The notes: generated by a model from the sequence alone, not told the origin. Positions 12,046 through 25,073 are shown, counted from the first letter of the stretch. The stretch: DNA of 64,000 nt from Glossina fuscipes (GCF_014805625.2 NW_023998415.1:34788447-34852446); one strand, 5' to 3'. Translations and numbers: made by a program.

Positions 12046-14029
12046 ATACTCTCCGTTCAAACATTGGAAGCATTGAAAATTTTTGCACGCAATTTAGTAT
12101 TAAAAAAACGCGCCATTATTGGTGAGAGCACATGCGTGCCGTGGAACGTAAAATGAACGTAACGCCATTTGTGGTTTTTTGCCCACTACTCGTCGAATGT
12201 AAACTGTAAAAAGAAGCAATTTTCGAAAGGGCGTTAATTCTACATTAATTATGGTGAAGGTCAAGGTGTGAGAAATTAATCTTTTTCTCAAACTACCTTT
12301 TAGTGAAATAAAAGGTGAAAGGTCCATTTCATTCACACTGAACATGCGAGATTCGTCGCCGGCCAAATATAATTTTCTTGCTTGTATTTGGTTTTTTTTA
12401 TTCTCTTTTTTATGGACATATGAACATCATCATATCTACACTCTAAGCTTGCATTAAAATCGGCATCTACTTTCGCTTTCCAACTCTTGCAACGGACGTA
12501 TTTCGAAGCTAAATATTTTAATCTTTAATTTCGTACATTTCCTTATATATATTTTTTTCTGCTGATTTGATATTTTCAACATCTCACCTATATACGGCGA
12601 ATCGATTGAAATGTGCTAAAGCATAAGACAATCGCTTTCACAAATTCTACGCAGTATGTGCAAATTTATTCCAACTTTTGTGTTCGGAAAAAAAATTCTT
12701 TAACCTTTTTTTTGGGTGCGGTTTAGTCTACGCATACATTTATTTTATGTAAATAATATGCACTTATAATACTAATGAATAGCTATTAAATACTCAGATA
12801 GTACTACAAAGAAGTAAAAATATGAAATATTCATCCTAGGGCAACAAACCTCTAATACTCTTCCCCTTCAACCCATATAATGTAATTTCAAAAAGTTTTA
12901 TTAAATGCAGCTCAGTATTGAAACCAGCATTTTTACACAGATTTCATAAGGATGCGAACAAATATTGCATTGTGTTTTAGATAAATATATAAATTTGTAA
13001 ACTACACTTTCACATCTGTTATGAAGATATTTGTGGGTAAAGCAAACCACAATTTTTCACTACTCGTTTATATGGCTTGCGTAAAGGGATCTGCCAATTT
13101 TTAGGTCAAAAGCTCATATGAATTCTATATTACAGTTACTTATAGACTTGAGTGAGAGTAATTGCGGCCCACTTTGATAGAAGATGTTCGATCGTCAGCT
13201 AAGATTCACAGGGCAAAGGTGAATTTTCTAACTTCATTTTTGTGATTTTAATCACAAGCAGATGGGGACTGGATTGATCAAATCTACTCAAAATCTTATC
13301 AAGATGCCATCACTCCTGTTGAATCGCCGATGGATATTTCCAGATATTACAAGTGAAAAAATCAATCTAATGAAAGCCTATCTTTCGTTGATAGGCGTAG
13401 TAAGGACAAAGTTCAGAGTACCTTGGCGGTGGTGGCTTGAAATCAATGAAATAAATAACTGTTTTCAGTTCTTTGCAAGCGTACAAGTCCATGTTTCGTA
13501 AGTACGCAAAGAGTAAAAACTTAACTTAAACCGAAGAGCGAAACATCCAAGTGTACAGAAGTGAGGAAACTAAACAACTATGTAGATATAAAAATGTTTA
13601 AAAATTTGTTTAACCAAGACGTGAGCGAGAGAAGAAAAGCAAATGAAAAATCGTGATCATTGAAAGCTTGCTTTTAGCTGCACATTTGTTATATCCCATA
13701 TATAAGATAGACTTACATAAGTGTTTAACATTCACCTAAACAAACAATATGTGACAATCGTTCATTTTCAGTTTCTCCAACAAGCCAAGGCACACAAATA
13801 AGAATATGAAACTAAAAGAAGCCATGTGTACCAGTTTATTAAAACGTTTCCCGCAACCATGCTGTCGCTTTTGTATGCTTTCTGAATTTGTTTGGTGTTG
13901 CTCTTGTCAAGGCATCTCACCTCACTCTTTTTTTTCTCATATATATTCGATTTGTCATAGAGTATAATACAGTGATCTCAGTATTCTTAAGGCTAAGTGA
14001 AAAAAATTGTTTTTTTTTTTTTGAAAAAC
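12046..14029. other. Gene-free stretch
   Basis: No recognisable coding similarity on either strand. ORFs of 88 codons (12,100-12,366, minus) and 79 codons (13,262-13,501, plus) have no domain I know and no supporting splice or promoter context. Part of 12,046-12,370 may be decayed interior of the repeat module just to its left. Confidence 0.45.
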
Positions 14030-14200
14030 TTGAATTTATTCATAAGCTAATCGCTTGAAGACATTTTCAATATTACAATACTGTTTTTATAGAACGATTT
14101 ATCAAGATACTCCAACTATGATTCAGTTTCTGCCATTATATCTTATCGATTCGTCAGATCTCTTTAAGATTTAAGACAAAATCTGAAAATCTACGGCAGA
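14030..14200 (-). pseudogene. irritans-type mariner transposase, C-terminal relic
   Basis: The minus strand at 14,067-14,136 reads MAETES, a stop, then LEYLDKSFYKNSIVILK. This fits the mariner C-terminal motif IAETEAYFE...KSFYKNGIEKLE. The following ATTAGCTTATGAATAAATTC corresponds to the ATTGTGTTGATGAATAAACT that ends the relic at 31.1 kb. The catalytic core is not recognisable upstream (to the right), although remnants may extend to about 14,300. Stops show it is dead. Confidence 0.6.
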
Positions 14201-14624
14201 GAACGGTGGGTGGGACATTTTTGGTCTATGATATTATGGAGAACAATTGTCCCATGTGCCCTCGATAGGACCTCCGTAAAAATCAACAGAACACCGATAA
14301 ATCAATGTTTGTGACGGAGAAAAGTTCTGATAACATTTTTGAAGTCACGGCATGGTTGATGAAAACCTTCTTTCGAATTGAATGAGATTTTTTCCATCGA
14401 AAGTTAATTTTTAATCCACACTTGAGACTCGGATCTATTCTTTTATTTTGAAAAATAATAAAAGATCGAAAGAAATTTGAAGAATTGTGTCATGAGAGTT
14501 AATTAGAAAGCTCTTGGATATTATGAATATTCTACTAAGGGACGCATCTACGTATTACGTGCCGGGACTGGTTAATGGATTTGCTAAATAGCCGTAATCA
14601 GCGCAAATAATGGAATCGAATAAG

Positions 14625-14729
14625 TTATGTCTGTCCGTCCATTCTATAGCTCAATCTATGCTTACGGTTTCAAAACTTTATCCGTCCGTCCGTTCTTACG
14701 CTGAATTTGTGGTTACGATTTCAAAGCTT
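14625..14729. repeat. Diverged tandem duplication with TCCGTCCGTCC motif
   Basis: Two adjacent units of about 52 bases each begin TATGTCTGTCCGTCC or TATCCGTCCGTCC and end in TTACGGTTTCAAAACTT or TTACGATTTCAAAGCTT. The GTCTGTCCGTCC core resembles the inverted 3' module of the dispersed repeat found elsewhere in the window, so the pair may derive from such a copy. Confidence 0.55.
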
Positions 14730-15242
14730 GATCAAGAAGAGCAGAAAGATTTATATATAGTTCTTTTGCCATTGCCGTTGGGGTAAACGAATTACATTGA
14801 CCAGTCAGTTACCCTTAACGGAATATTTTCACTCTAACTTTTTTCATTACGACTGACTATCTTTCAGTTTTTTAGACCCCGAATCAAATCTTAAATTTAT
14901 AAAATCAAGTTCGTCAAGTTTGAAGAGCTACCAATTCGGATACAATTGGCAATAAAGTGTAACTAAACTTTTATTTAGATATCGTTTTTAGTTTGTACAT
15001 CGGCTGGTCTTAAATTCGCTATAACTCTATAATCACATTTCATTCACAAGATAATGGTATGAAAAGATTCGGTGAAAACCGCGCGAATATAATTTTTTTC
15101 TTTCATTTTCTTGTTTTTGTTTTATTCTTTTATTTTCGTTTTTTTTTTTTTTTCTTTTATGTTGGACAATTTAATTAAAAGCTACATTTTTATTATTTAT
15201 TTTTTTTTGTTTTTTCACCTTCTATATGATTTGAATTTCTTT

Positions 15243-15248
<6 letters not shown>

Positions 15249-15278
<30 letters not shown>
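15249..15278. repeat. Poly-T tract (~30)
   Basis: An uninterrupted T run read directly. It sits inside a wider T-rich region (15,070-15,280). Either a poly-A tail of a minus-strand retroposition event or simple slippage could explain it; no retroposon body is recognisable next to it. Confidence 0.9.
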
Positions 15279-15279
<1 letters not shown>

Positions 15280-16122
15280 ATACATGTGCCGGGATCCCGA
15301 CCAAACTCTCTTGTACTGTATTTGAAAGTATATGCATAGGTGTGCATATGGTGTACATAATATTTGTGGAGTATGTTCATTACCACCGTATGCACATAAA
15401 AATTCCATGTTGACAGAACATGCTTATGTACATGCTTATGTCTGTGTACAATATGCTGAGCTTATGCGCATATATAGCATATATTTGGTTAAAATTTTGA
15501 GACTTTCCGTGTATTCCCAGATTATAGATTAGAATGTCTTTGCATATTTGAATTTAGTACTGAAGCATTCAATATATTGTCAAGCATATCATTATGATTA
15601 TAGCGTGCCAGTAAAGAAGTCAGTATTTGAATACTCTTAACAGGAAACATGTATTGATTTTGGGTAGATCCTGCCGAGTTGGCCGAATTTTGAAAATGTG
15701 CCGAAAGTAAAGTCATCAAAGCGATGAAATTGAAAGAATGTGTGTGTGTGTGTGTGTGTATGCGTGTATGAAAATGTAAAGCAAAAGCTCCGGAACAGCT
15801 CGTTCCAAATTGCATCTAGGAACGTTATTTTTCTTTTAAATCATACGAATTTCCTTCAGTTATATGTAAGTAGTTTATGAGATTTCTTTTAAATTCCAAC
15901 CAGATTCATACAATTTGACAGGGACAAATGAAAATGTATGTAAATGAAGGACTCAGCCATTGAAGAACTCATCCTAATTGAAATTTGACTTTTTTTTTAA
16001 TTCTATTTCATTTTCTCTTATACCCCAAGACGTTGCATTCACTCACCCTAACGTTAACATCGCATCTTAAATTGACAGACAATAACGTCGACATTTATAC
16101 ACTGAGGTGAGAGAATATTATT

Positions 16123-16123
16123 C

Positions 16124-16151
<28 letters not shown>
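16123..16151. repeat. Poly-A tract (~29)
   Basis: An uninterrupted A run. No recognisable retroposed sequence lies immediately upstream. Confidence 0.9.
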
Positions 16152-16154
<3 letters not shown>

Positions 16155-17559
16155 ATGGAGGGAAGAAAAAAGGGAGAAAACTCTCGCAAAATATTTCGAA
16201 TTTCTCGTCCATTTATTGTCTTTCATATATACATTCACTTATATTACAATATCAAGAACAGTCATATATAACGGTCCGCGTTTATTATTTTTTTAATTTC
16301 ATTTCCTTTGAAAATTTGCCGTATAAAAAAAAAAAAAAAAAATTTCTTTTAAAGTGTTTTAAAAAAAACTTATGAATGCAAGTAATGCAAATATGTATGC
16401 ATATGTATGATAAGTAAGAGCGAAATGTTTCTTCGCCTGTTTGATGTGTACATATGTCACTTTGTAACATGGATGGATGATTGACTCGATGAGTAGGCGT
16501 TTTGTGCGAAGCATACATTTTCTTTCCTATTTCTTTTGCCTTTTTTTTCCCTTTTCGCCATTCTTAACACTTTGTGTAATTAGTGCTGACGAGCAACGGA
16601 AACAACGATTATTAACACAAATGCACAATAAAATTGTTCTTTCACAGTTCTCTTCGCGTTTTCCTTTTCTTGTTAAGATAATAATTTCGTTTACCATAAA
16701 AGTCGAATTGTTCTTAAAAACAAGAACAAACAAACAATATGTGTGTGTGTAAAAAAAAAAGAAAGAAAAGAAAAGAAGAAATAATTACAGTAATTATGAG
16801 TTTTGTCGAGAAATATATTATACAATTAAAGGGGAGTGTAATCGTTTACGTCGACGTAATCAATAGTGAATCATTACGAAATATAATTGAAGTCAATAAA
16901 CTGATCCATTCAGTACCTAATTAATAACAAAGTAGCCATAATGCTATAACACATTGCTTGGACAATTGAAACTCCCAATAACTGAAAATGAAATCAATAG
17001 CCAAGCGATAGGATTTTTCAACAAAATTAAAATAAATTTCGAGTCAACTTTTTTCTTTTTTTATAAAAATTCCTCATTAAAACACATACATCTTTAGCTT
17101 GAAATGCATATGTGTTCGGTAATTGTTGTTGCCGTAATTCGGATGAAAGTCAGGAGGCCGATTATGAACATTTTTCATTTGATTTATTTCGAAAAATTTC
17201 ATTAGCATACATCAATTCGTGTTGCTTTAGAGATGCGAACTTTGAAAAATCAATTAAATGAACAGACAAGTAGTTCATGTACAGAACACTTTCGTCTTAT
17301 TAACCAAATTATTTTGCCGAATAATGAGGTTTCTTTTACTCAAATCAATCATGAATACGTAGGTTATCAACCTATAATTGACTTGAGGAAAACTCAAACG
17401 TACGTTGAGGAAAAAGTACCTGCAGAGCGGTCCAAACACGAATCGTGCCATTCTAGCCTTTCTAAAGTTTACATAAGCAGCAGATTCCTGAATCTCCCGA
17501 AATCTGCATTTGGCATACGTCAGATCCGCAATCGACACTGATCAGCGTGTCACATTGAC

Positions 17560-18100
17560 TGAAGCTTGCAATAGATATCCGATAGTCAGCAGAGGATGAT
17601 TGAAAAAGATCTACGTACTTTTCATTTGAGATACGAACAAAGTTCAATAAGATATCAATGTGATTTATATTTTTTATGTATTGGTTCAACTCAATCCTGG
17701 ACCATTGATTTTTTGCCAATTTTCTCATATCAATAATGTGAATAGAATCGAATTTGAGTAAACCAAGAGCTTAGGCATAACCGTAAACAAAAAAATCCAA
17801 TATAGTTATATCATTTGATCCTGGTGGCCAGCTTATATCGACATCTCTTGAGATTTTTTGCTCATTGAATTAATCTCTCAATGAATTGATTGTGTCACTA
17901 GATGTACGGCATGATACGCCATCCTATTCTAGCCATAAAAAACCAAGAATCATATATCTTTCGCATTCTCTCTACTAACGGTAACTACAATACCACTTTA
18001 AATTCAATTGCACCCCAGACCATAAACCACACCAATCTATATATGGATTTCTTTATTCTAAAATCGACCATTTTGCTTACCAGGTGGATATATTTGAGAG
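17560..18100 (-). pseudogene. Tc1/mariner-superfamily transposase relic (LDFFLWGY type)
   Basis: Reading right to left on the minus strand with frameshifts: a FRIKKSIYRLVWFMVWGAIE segment (family pattern like HAERVTVWCGFHAGGIIGPY), VTVSRENAKDI (VTVNGERYRAM), FLVFYG-NRMAYHAVHL (MWFQQDGATCHTA), and SWPPGSNDITILDFFVYGYA (NWPPRSCDLTPLDFFLWGYV). The order and spacing of these four blocks match the DDE transposases common in insect genomes that carry this box. The QQDGA block has lost its D (NRM instead of QDG), while a D is kept at the SNDITILDF position. Several stops and frame changes make it dead. The C-terminal tail probably continues left to about 17,560, weakly. Confidence 0.6.
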
Positions 18101-18124
18101 AGGAATATGGCCGTAGATGGTTCT

Positions 18125-18760
18125 AGCTGGGAAAACTGCTTCATGAACACCACTTTGTCTTTTTGTTCATCCGGCAACTCTTGGTGTGCTCATTTGAACA
18201 CTCACTACGAAACAACAGCAAATTTTCATTTTTGCATCGCTGGAAAGATACAAGACAATGTCTTTCTTGCATCGTAACTTTACTTGGGATGATAACTGAA
18301 CTGAATCGCCATGGCAAGATGAAATGAATCTTTGTCGGATGGAACCAAAAGGGTATGATCCGTTAAAGCTTAGTGAAACGCTGCTAACAACAATTAATCA
18401 AGTTGAACGGATCGCTATTCAAAAAATGCCTAGAAAATCATGAAAGGAACATAAGATTATTTTTATATGTCGCTCGTCCGCCCATTCATATTGCAACACT
18501 ATTTCGCGATACGTTCGATGCACTCAACTAGGAAATTCTAATCCGTGCGATATCCTTATCAGTCTCCGTTCGATTCCTTCCAACTATTCGCCCATTACCT
18601 ATTCGCATTGATGAGTCACGTGCTTCTTAAGCAACGTTTTGGTTCGCTCGTAGATGTAGAGAAAAGCGACTCGATAAAAGTTTCGTGGCAAAAGGGGAAG
18701 ATTTTTGAAGGCGGGGCATTCGAAAATTGAGCGCTACTTCGATAACATTTTTTTTTTTAC
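18125..18760 (+). pseudogene. mariner-like transposase relic
   Basis: Plus-strand blocks across shifting frames: LERYKTMSFLHRNFTWDDN near 18,235-18,295 (mariner LLARQKRKSFLHRIVTGDEKW), GWNQKGMIR near 18,340 (WWDQKGVIYYELLK), QQLINQVERIAIQKMP near 18,388 (QQLINLNRALKEKRP), and QSPFDSFQLFAHYLFALMSH near 18,562, then LLKQRFGS (YSPDLAPSDYHLFRSM ... LAEQRF). It corresponds to roughly the last two thirds of a ~345-residue transposase. The HDNARPH block is degraded and APSD is replaced by SFQL, so the catalytic triad is lost. It lies immediately right of, and opposite in orientation to, the other transposase relic. Confidence 0.6.
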
Positions 18761-18887
18761 AAAAATTTCGATTTCTCGAATAGAATTTCCTTCGTGCCAA
18801 TCTTTAACAAGCTCGAGATACTGAGAGTTCATATACCGTTCCATGGGGAGCACAACTCTCAACTCTAATAAGAATTTCATAAAAAAC

Positions 18888-19000
18888 AAGTGAAGATACT
18901 ATAGTGGGAAACAGCTTACTACCAAATACCGTACATCATTTGCCTTCAAATAGTTATTCGTATAAGTAAATTTTGTGAGGCGTAAAATGTTTTATAAGAA
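18888..19000 (+). repeat. Possible start of the dispersed repeat
   Basis: AAAAAACAAGTGAAGATACT resembles the ACAAGTRAGAA left ends of the copies at 3,569, 20,613 and 48,593. The hairpin that follows in those copies is not visible here, and no right end was found. A weak call. Confidence 0.25.
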
Positions 19001-20611
19001 GTGTTTGAGAAAATGGCCTGATTCGAAACATTTTTAATAGCGTTCGCGCTTGGGCGAAGACATCTCGATGCACCTAATTTCAGCTCAATTTTTTTTATGC
19101 ACTTAACAAAAGTCATGTTTACAGTTTCAAGTGCTCCTAAACCACTAAATTAATTTTTTAAACCATTAAAAATCGATGAGCTTTTTACATCATTCTCGAA
19201 TATTCAAGGGATTATTTAAGTCAATAAAAGAAAAATCGATTTTCTTAAAAAAAATTTGGAAAAAAAGATTACATCTTATTGCCATATAAAAGTTTACTTC
19301 ATTTACTTTCTATTCTTATATGGGAATGTATTACGTAGTCAAAACCATTTACAGTAAATTAATATTTCAGATCATTATCTTTTACCAAATTCCAAAATAA
19401 AATAGTTAAAATTAGACTTTGTTGCAATAAAAAAGACTTCTTTATTGTAAAAAAAAGAAGAAGAAAAACAAGAAGAAGAAGAAAATTCTTGTTGATTTCA
19501 AAACTTGATTTTATCCCCGAAAAACTTCCTGCGTTCACTTAATATGCCCAAAAATTCTTCTTCGTCGATGTTAGTCGAGAAACATTCAAAACGGAAAATA
19601 TTCGTTACGTAACAATCTTTCCAAAATATAATCGTTTATTGGTCGTCAAAACAATGCAATCCGGAATATCACGACAATTGCGTTCTGTATTGAATACTAA
19701 AGAACAAAGGCACGCAAAGATTCTTATTTGATTGGCAGACTAATGCTTCGTATTACATTTATTTGGACATAGTTAGTGGGTGCAAACGTCGTAAGCAGAA
19801 CAATTTGAAGTAAAAAGTTATCAAGTATATACATATATATATAAAATTAGCTCATAAAAGTTTCGGTTCGTTGTTGTAAATTTCTTTACAAAATTCATCA
19901 AAGTAGTGCGAATCTCGAAAAGCAGCTGTAAGCAAGCTTAGTAAGCAATATTTCATTCGCATGAAAGACGTTACGTAAAATCCGTATGGCGACACCAGAC
20001 AGAAAGTAAACTTATTGCCAATTAATCCGCTTAAGGTAGCAAAGCGAAAACGAATCAAATGCAGGTTAAAATAATCTGAGGAAATTCGGTTAAACTTAAC
20101 TGTAAAATACAAAGATCGCAGTTATCACGCGACATAAGGAATATAAAAACAGTTAAGGTCACTTACAGATTGAATACACGCAAAGAAAGACTGTTAAAGG
20201 TCATAATATGATGACTATTATAAAGACTCTGCTCTATATGACTGACCAATTGTGAACAGCTTTAAAGAACGTAAGAAGATAATTCCATGCTCTGCGCATG
20301 GGAAAGAAACGTCCGTCATTTGCAAAAAAAAAAAAAGCTTTTGAGTGAACACAAGTTATCATCTATTCATAAGCACGTAATTCAAGCTAAAGACAGGTAA
20401 CATGTTCACACAATTAATGCAACAAACGGTAAATGTCTAAGCTTCGTTGTTCGGCACTTTTGAAGAGATGTACTCATCTTTTAAATATGCTTGCAAAGTG
20501 AAAAGGTATTCCCTGCCGACAAGAAAGAAGCGAAAGATTGCATAGTCGAGAAAAAGTTTTTATAAATTATAAGATAAGGTTTAGTAAAGTGGAGCAACGA
20601 AGAATAATAGA
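19001..20611. other. Gene-free stretch
   Basis: AT-rich DNA with a short AAG-rich tract near 19,447-19,485 and no recognisable coding sequence. The 86-codon minus-strand ORF at 19,852-20,112 has no known domain. Confidence 0.5.
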
Positions 20612-21600
20612 AACAAGTATGAACATTATAGTCGGGCAACGCCGACCATTACATTTCTTACACCACTTCGCCTAGTACAGCAGGTCAAAAAGTACACCTT
20701 ATTTTCATGCTAAGCCACACTTTTTACAAAAGCCCGCATACTGGAAGATGCGATTTCCTAAGAGCTTGCGTTTCATGATGATGCCTATTTATGCTGAAGT
20801 CCGAACAAATAGACCTATTTGATCCGGATTCCCTAAAGCTTACTTCTTACGAATTTCTTCGAATATGTAGTGGGTTCCAGAAATAGACTTATGTGGCTCA
20901 AATCAGGTCCATTCAAATTTTCTATATAACTATTGTTATGAACGAATTTTCATCACAAAAAAATTAAAAATTCGGCCCTTATGACATAGAAGGGTTTAGG
21001 TTTCATGATAATTGTCATATGCGGTGTTATCCAAAAAGTAGAAATTCGGTAAGGTTGATTGCTTTGTCAGTTTACTATTATGAGCCAATATTCACCATAA
21101 AAGATAGAAAATTCGACCTTTTTACGATATAAACATCCATTTCATATAGAAACGATTATATGAGAGGCTGGTCAAAATATTACCCCTGCCGGTCAAAAGT
21201 TTTCACACGATTTAAGAATGCCGAAATACTATTATTTCGCCACTTTTGCAGAGAAATTTTGAAAGTTGCAATTTTTTCCCATATAGCCACTTTTTAGAAT
21301 GGGGCGTTGTACGGGGAGTAGTCGACAAAGTTGTCCGATCCAAACCATTTCCAAAAGCTTTCGTCTCTAAATCAAAGCACAGCAGTTCACAAAATTTCAT
21401 CAATATATCTAAATATTATGACTTGTAGCTTGAACACAAATTTACATGGACAGAGATCAGACAGACGGGCATAAAAGTTGAGATCCATTCAGAAAGTGAT
21501 GGAAAGACGGCTCTATCTTAAGCCCTTCTGCGTGTTACATACGACCGAACTAACTTAATATACCCTGCCCCACAAATGGTGTAGAGTATAAAAACTTGAA
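20612..21600 (+). repeat. Dispersed hairpin-start repeat, copy B
   Basis: The left end is AACAAGTATGAACATTATA followed by a hairpin, GTCGG-GCAACG-CCGAC, at 20,631-20,646. The right end has ACAGAGATCAGACAGACGGGC near 21,449 (in pieces), then CCCTTCTGCGTGTTACATAC near 21,521, then TTAATATACCCTG and a GAGTATAAAA terminus near 21,550-21,590. Block similarity to copy A is visible around 21,220-21,285. Relative to A, about 140 extra bases lie between TTTTTTCCCAT and GAACACAAATTTACATGGAC, either an insertion here or a deletion in A. It has no coding capacity and is the most complete copy in the window. Confidence 0.65.
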
Positions 21601-23465
21601 AATGCAAGATAAAGAGAAATAAATCAATAAAGTAAATTAAGGTATATTTTGAATAACATCGAATGAAACTTTAATTTTTACGAGAGTAAGGGACAGTGTA
21701 CTAACCTATTGTAAAGGCGAACCGAGTGAAAAGAATACAGTTCCATAAATAGACGATGTATAAAATTATATCGAATCGCAAGCATTACAGATTTACACAA
21801 ACTTTATATAGCTTACCTTTGCCCAACTGTGCCGACAATTAATCAACCGATGTAACAAACGCACTGTCACTTACAAAGAACGATTTAATACGGTTTCCAC
21901 ATGTGCGCTTGTCATTTACGTCGGACGGAATGTGAATGAAGGATGAATCTTTTCAAAAAGAAAAAAAAGTGCTTTTGATAGGGAGAGTACCGATCTGGTG
22001 TCGTTTTACATGTGGAACAAAACCACCATTGCCTTAAATGGTAATCAAAATAATCAGGAAGATAAAGTTGTCAAGATATAATAATATTAAATTTTTGGCC
22101 TTCTTTCTTTAATAGGTAGGTAGTCAAAGCGAGAAATAATTTAAAGATGCCTTAATTAATCAAAGCAAAAGTCCAGCCTTAAATACAAGTGAGTTATATG
22201 ATAATAGTCGCACTGCTACTGCTGCAGTATAAAAAGACAGAGCTTTATAATGCATGTCAAGATGAAATGAGAAAAAAAACTTCAAAAACGTACTTAAGCG
22301 ATTAGACCGTGATGACGTCAAGAGCACTTTATCCTTTTGAAATTGACCTGAACGAGAGAAGAAAGGTGTGCGCAATAGAACGACAGAAAATAAAGAATAA
22401 ATTTTCCAACGCAATAAAAATCAACAACATGACGACACGAAATACTTTTACGCAAAGAATCCTAAGCGGAACATTAAGCCATATCCAAAAAGATGTTCAC
22501 TTTATATGGAAAACGTTGATCAAAGAACACTTTAACACATCTCCACGGCCAAACGGTTTCCCAAAAAAATTATAAAATTTGTACTCATTAACAACAATAA
22601 AAATTGATCAATTACATAACATGCCTCCTTGCAAGCTAAACGAAGAGTAACTTACTCTCTAGATCGGGTATTGCTAGATGTTTTTACGATTTCCTAAACA
22701 AAATCTTTGAAAACGCTTGGATTTTCCAAGTCAACACATGGCCCGCTAATCAATCGCACGTCACAGGCATTGAGGTCGATATGAAAACAATTTCTCCGAT
22801 GTGAACAAAATTTCTAAAGTCACTCTCCCAGAAGTAATAGGTTAGCGGGAAAGTTCTGCCATAGGTAATTTTATTTGGCACTTTAAGGCAAACAGCTAGA
22901 ATGTGTCATGTTGGATCTTGGACCTGGCGCGTGGTATAAGAGGAGTATTTTTTAAAAACGTCAATTAGTTGCCAAGCCCAAGATGTAAAAAATGAAAATT
23001 CCAGAAAGGAAGCAACGCATTGATTGCTTGTTAAAACTTATGCGAGTCGTAAGGAAGTGAAGTTGTAAGCTCTCGGGCCTATCAAAGGTCTTTGTTTCAG
23101 TCTCGAAGACAATCGTCGATATGGGCGACGATCACATTTTGCGGCCCATATTGGAGAGTAAACCCACATCGAACCAATTTCCGATTCGAATGGTACGCGG
23201 CATTCACTATTTATTTAAAATGCAAGAGATCTTTTCCTCCAACATAAGATAAAAAATTATAAAAGTGACTCTATATGCAATTTAGCATTCGAGCTTAAAA
23301 ATTACGTTGGAAGATGCAAACACTATGCGAGAATATGTTTATCTAAAAAACATTTTATAAGCGAAAGCTTTTTCGCAGTTTGTCAATTTTTAAGATGGTG
23401 CACTTCATCTCTATTTTCTTACTACAATTACTCAGGCAGAGTATGACTTTTCAAATCAATGCATA

Positions 23466-23466
<1 letters not shown>

Positions 23467-23503
<37 letters not shown>
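23467..23503. repeat. (AGT)n trinucleotide microsatellite
   Basis: About twelve uninterrupted copies of AGT read directly from the sequence, with no coding frame around it. Confidence 0.95.
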
Positions 23504-25073
23504 ACAAGCTAGACTTTGATAGATAGCGTAGATGGCCTCTTTTATAACATCGTTGATCCACATTGATAAAATATTCTTAGGACATACGCATGGCCCTAAT
23601 TGTTAACGTGCTGATTGGGTCAGCTCTAACTCGTTTGCATATTTTAGGTGGAGCACTTTTTACTATTTATCAAATATTACTCTACATTTTTCATATCGCA
23701 TCTCATGCAATAACTGAACGATCAGAAAAACTTGCTATTTTTATATCACGTACGCTACAAGCTTATAATCGTCATATTATATATGACGAGAATATATTTG
23801 CGATTGTTTAGAAAATAATTTTTTTTTTTTTTTAAATTTTCTTGCTAAGCTTAAGTTAAACTATATCTTAACTAGGATAAGGAAGAAGTTCGCTAACAGG
23901 CAGGAAGTTTTATTCTATAATGATTAGCTTGAATGAAAGTAGTATTCTGCTAAGTTAAAAGAAAAAATGAATCCTACATTTAGACCTAACAATAGCAATA
24001 GATAACTAGTCGCTATCGATATTAACTAAAAGGTTAAGACAATTTCATCTTAAAAACCCAAGAATCGTGGACGAAAAATTAACCAAAAATTATCAAAAGA
24101 TATGAATGAAGAGATGTGCGAAGGGATTTGTCGTACACAATACTTATTACACATGTGAAACGTGTGATATATGATGAACTGCTTTTCCATCGACAGAAGA
24201 ATTATTCGGTACATTCAGACCAACCGTTCCGCCGCTCTTCGTACACGCTAATAAACAGGCACACAGAATTATTATCTGAATGATTAAAACATTTTATTAA
24301 CAGTATGTGAAGGTTCTTTGTCCGCGCGTATGCACACAAGGCTCACACAACTGTACGCACACTCTTACGTATCATAATATGAACATTTACAAGTCATGCA
24401 CTTATATGTGCCTACATAGACACGTTTGAACAACTTTAAACAACAAAGACCATTATTTGTGTAAACTTTTGCATTTTATTTATGGCCGTTCACTCTTATT
24501 GCATGCATGCGAACATCGACAACAAACGTGTTCATACATGATCCAATGCATGTATTGTAGTTAAAGAAACTTTTCTTTCTTTTCCACACCAAAGGAACAC
24601 GAAAATAAAACTTTATATAAATGCGTATATATATATATATTGTAGCTAAAGGTACAAGTGGCTAACTCTGTTGTATGCACGCGTATGTTTATGGAGATGT
24701 GTGCTTATATATGTGTGTCAATGTGTTTTACAAGAGTTTTACTGCATTATGCGCAGTAATAAGTTGCATCTCAGTGTATTTAAAACTTGTCCTTTCTTTA
24801 TTATGTTGTTTTGTTTTGCTTCGTCTTGTTTTGTTTACTCTTTTTTTTTTTTTGTTCTTTTCTTTTCTTTTTTGCTGTGTATTGTTTCAGCCGCTTTTGC
24901 GAGAACACATCGCACACGTAACATAACGTACAGTACGTACTGCACCTGTGTTGACCTAATTTTAAACAACAATTTTCCTTTTCTTTTTCTTTTATGCATT
25001 TTCATTAAGCTTTTAACGAAAGCCGTAATAGCTTTCTATAAACATATTTGTTGCTTAAATCATTCCATTGTTT

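Larger units (their letters stand above)
14730..17540. other. Gene-free stretch with long homopolymers
   Basis: Poly-T at 15,249-15,278, (GT)n at 15,739-15,759, poly-A at 16,123-16,151, and further A and T runs at 16,326-16,341 and 16,750. The 102-codon plus-strand ORF at 17,233-17,541 and its minus-strand overlap have no recognisable domain. The right end may include decayed flank of the transposase relic that follows. Confidence 0.5.
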
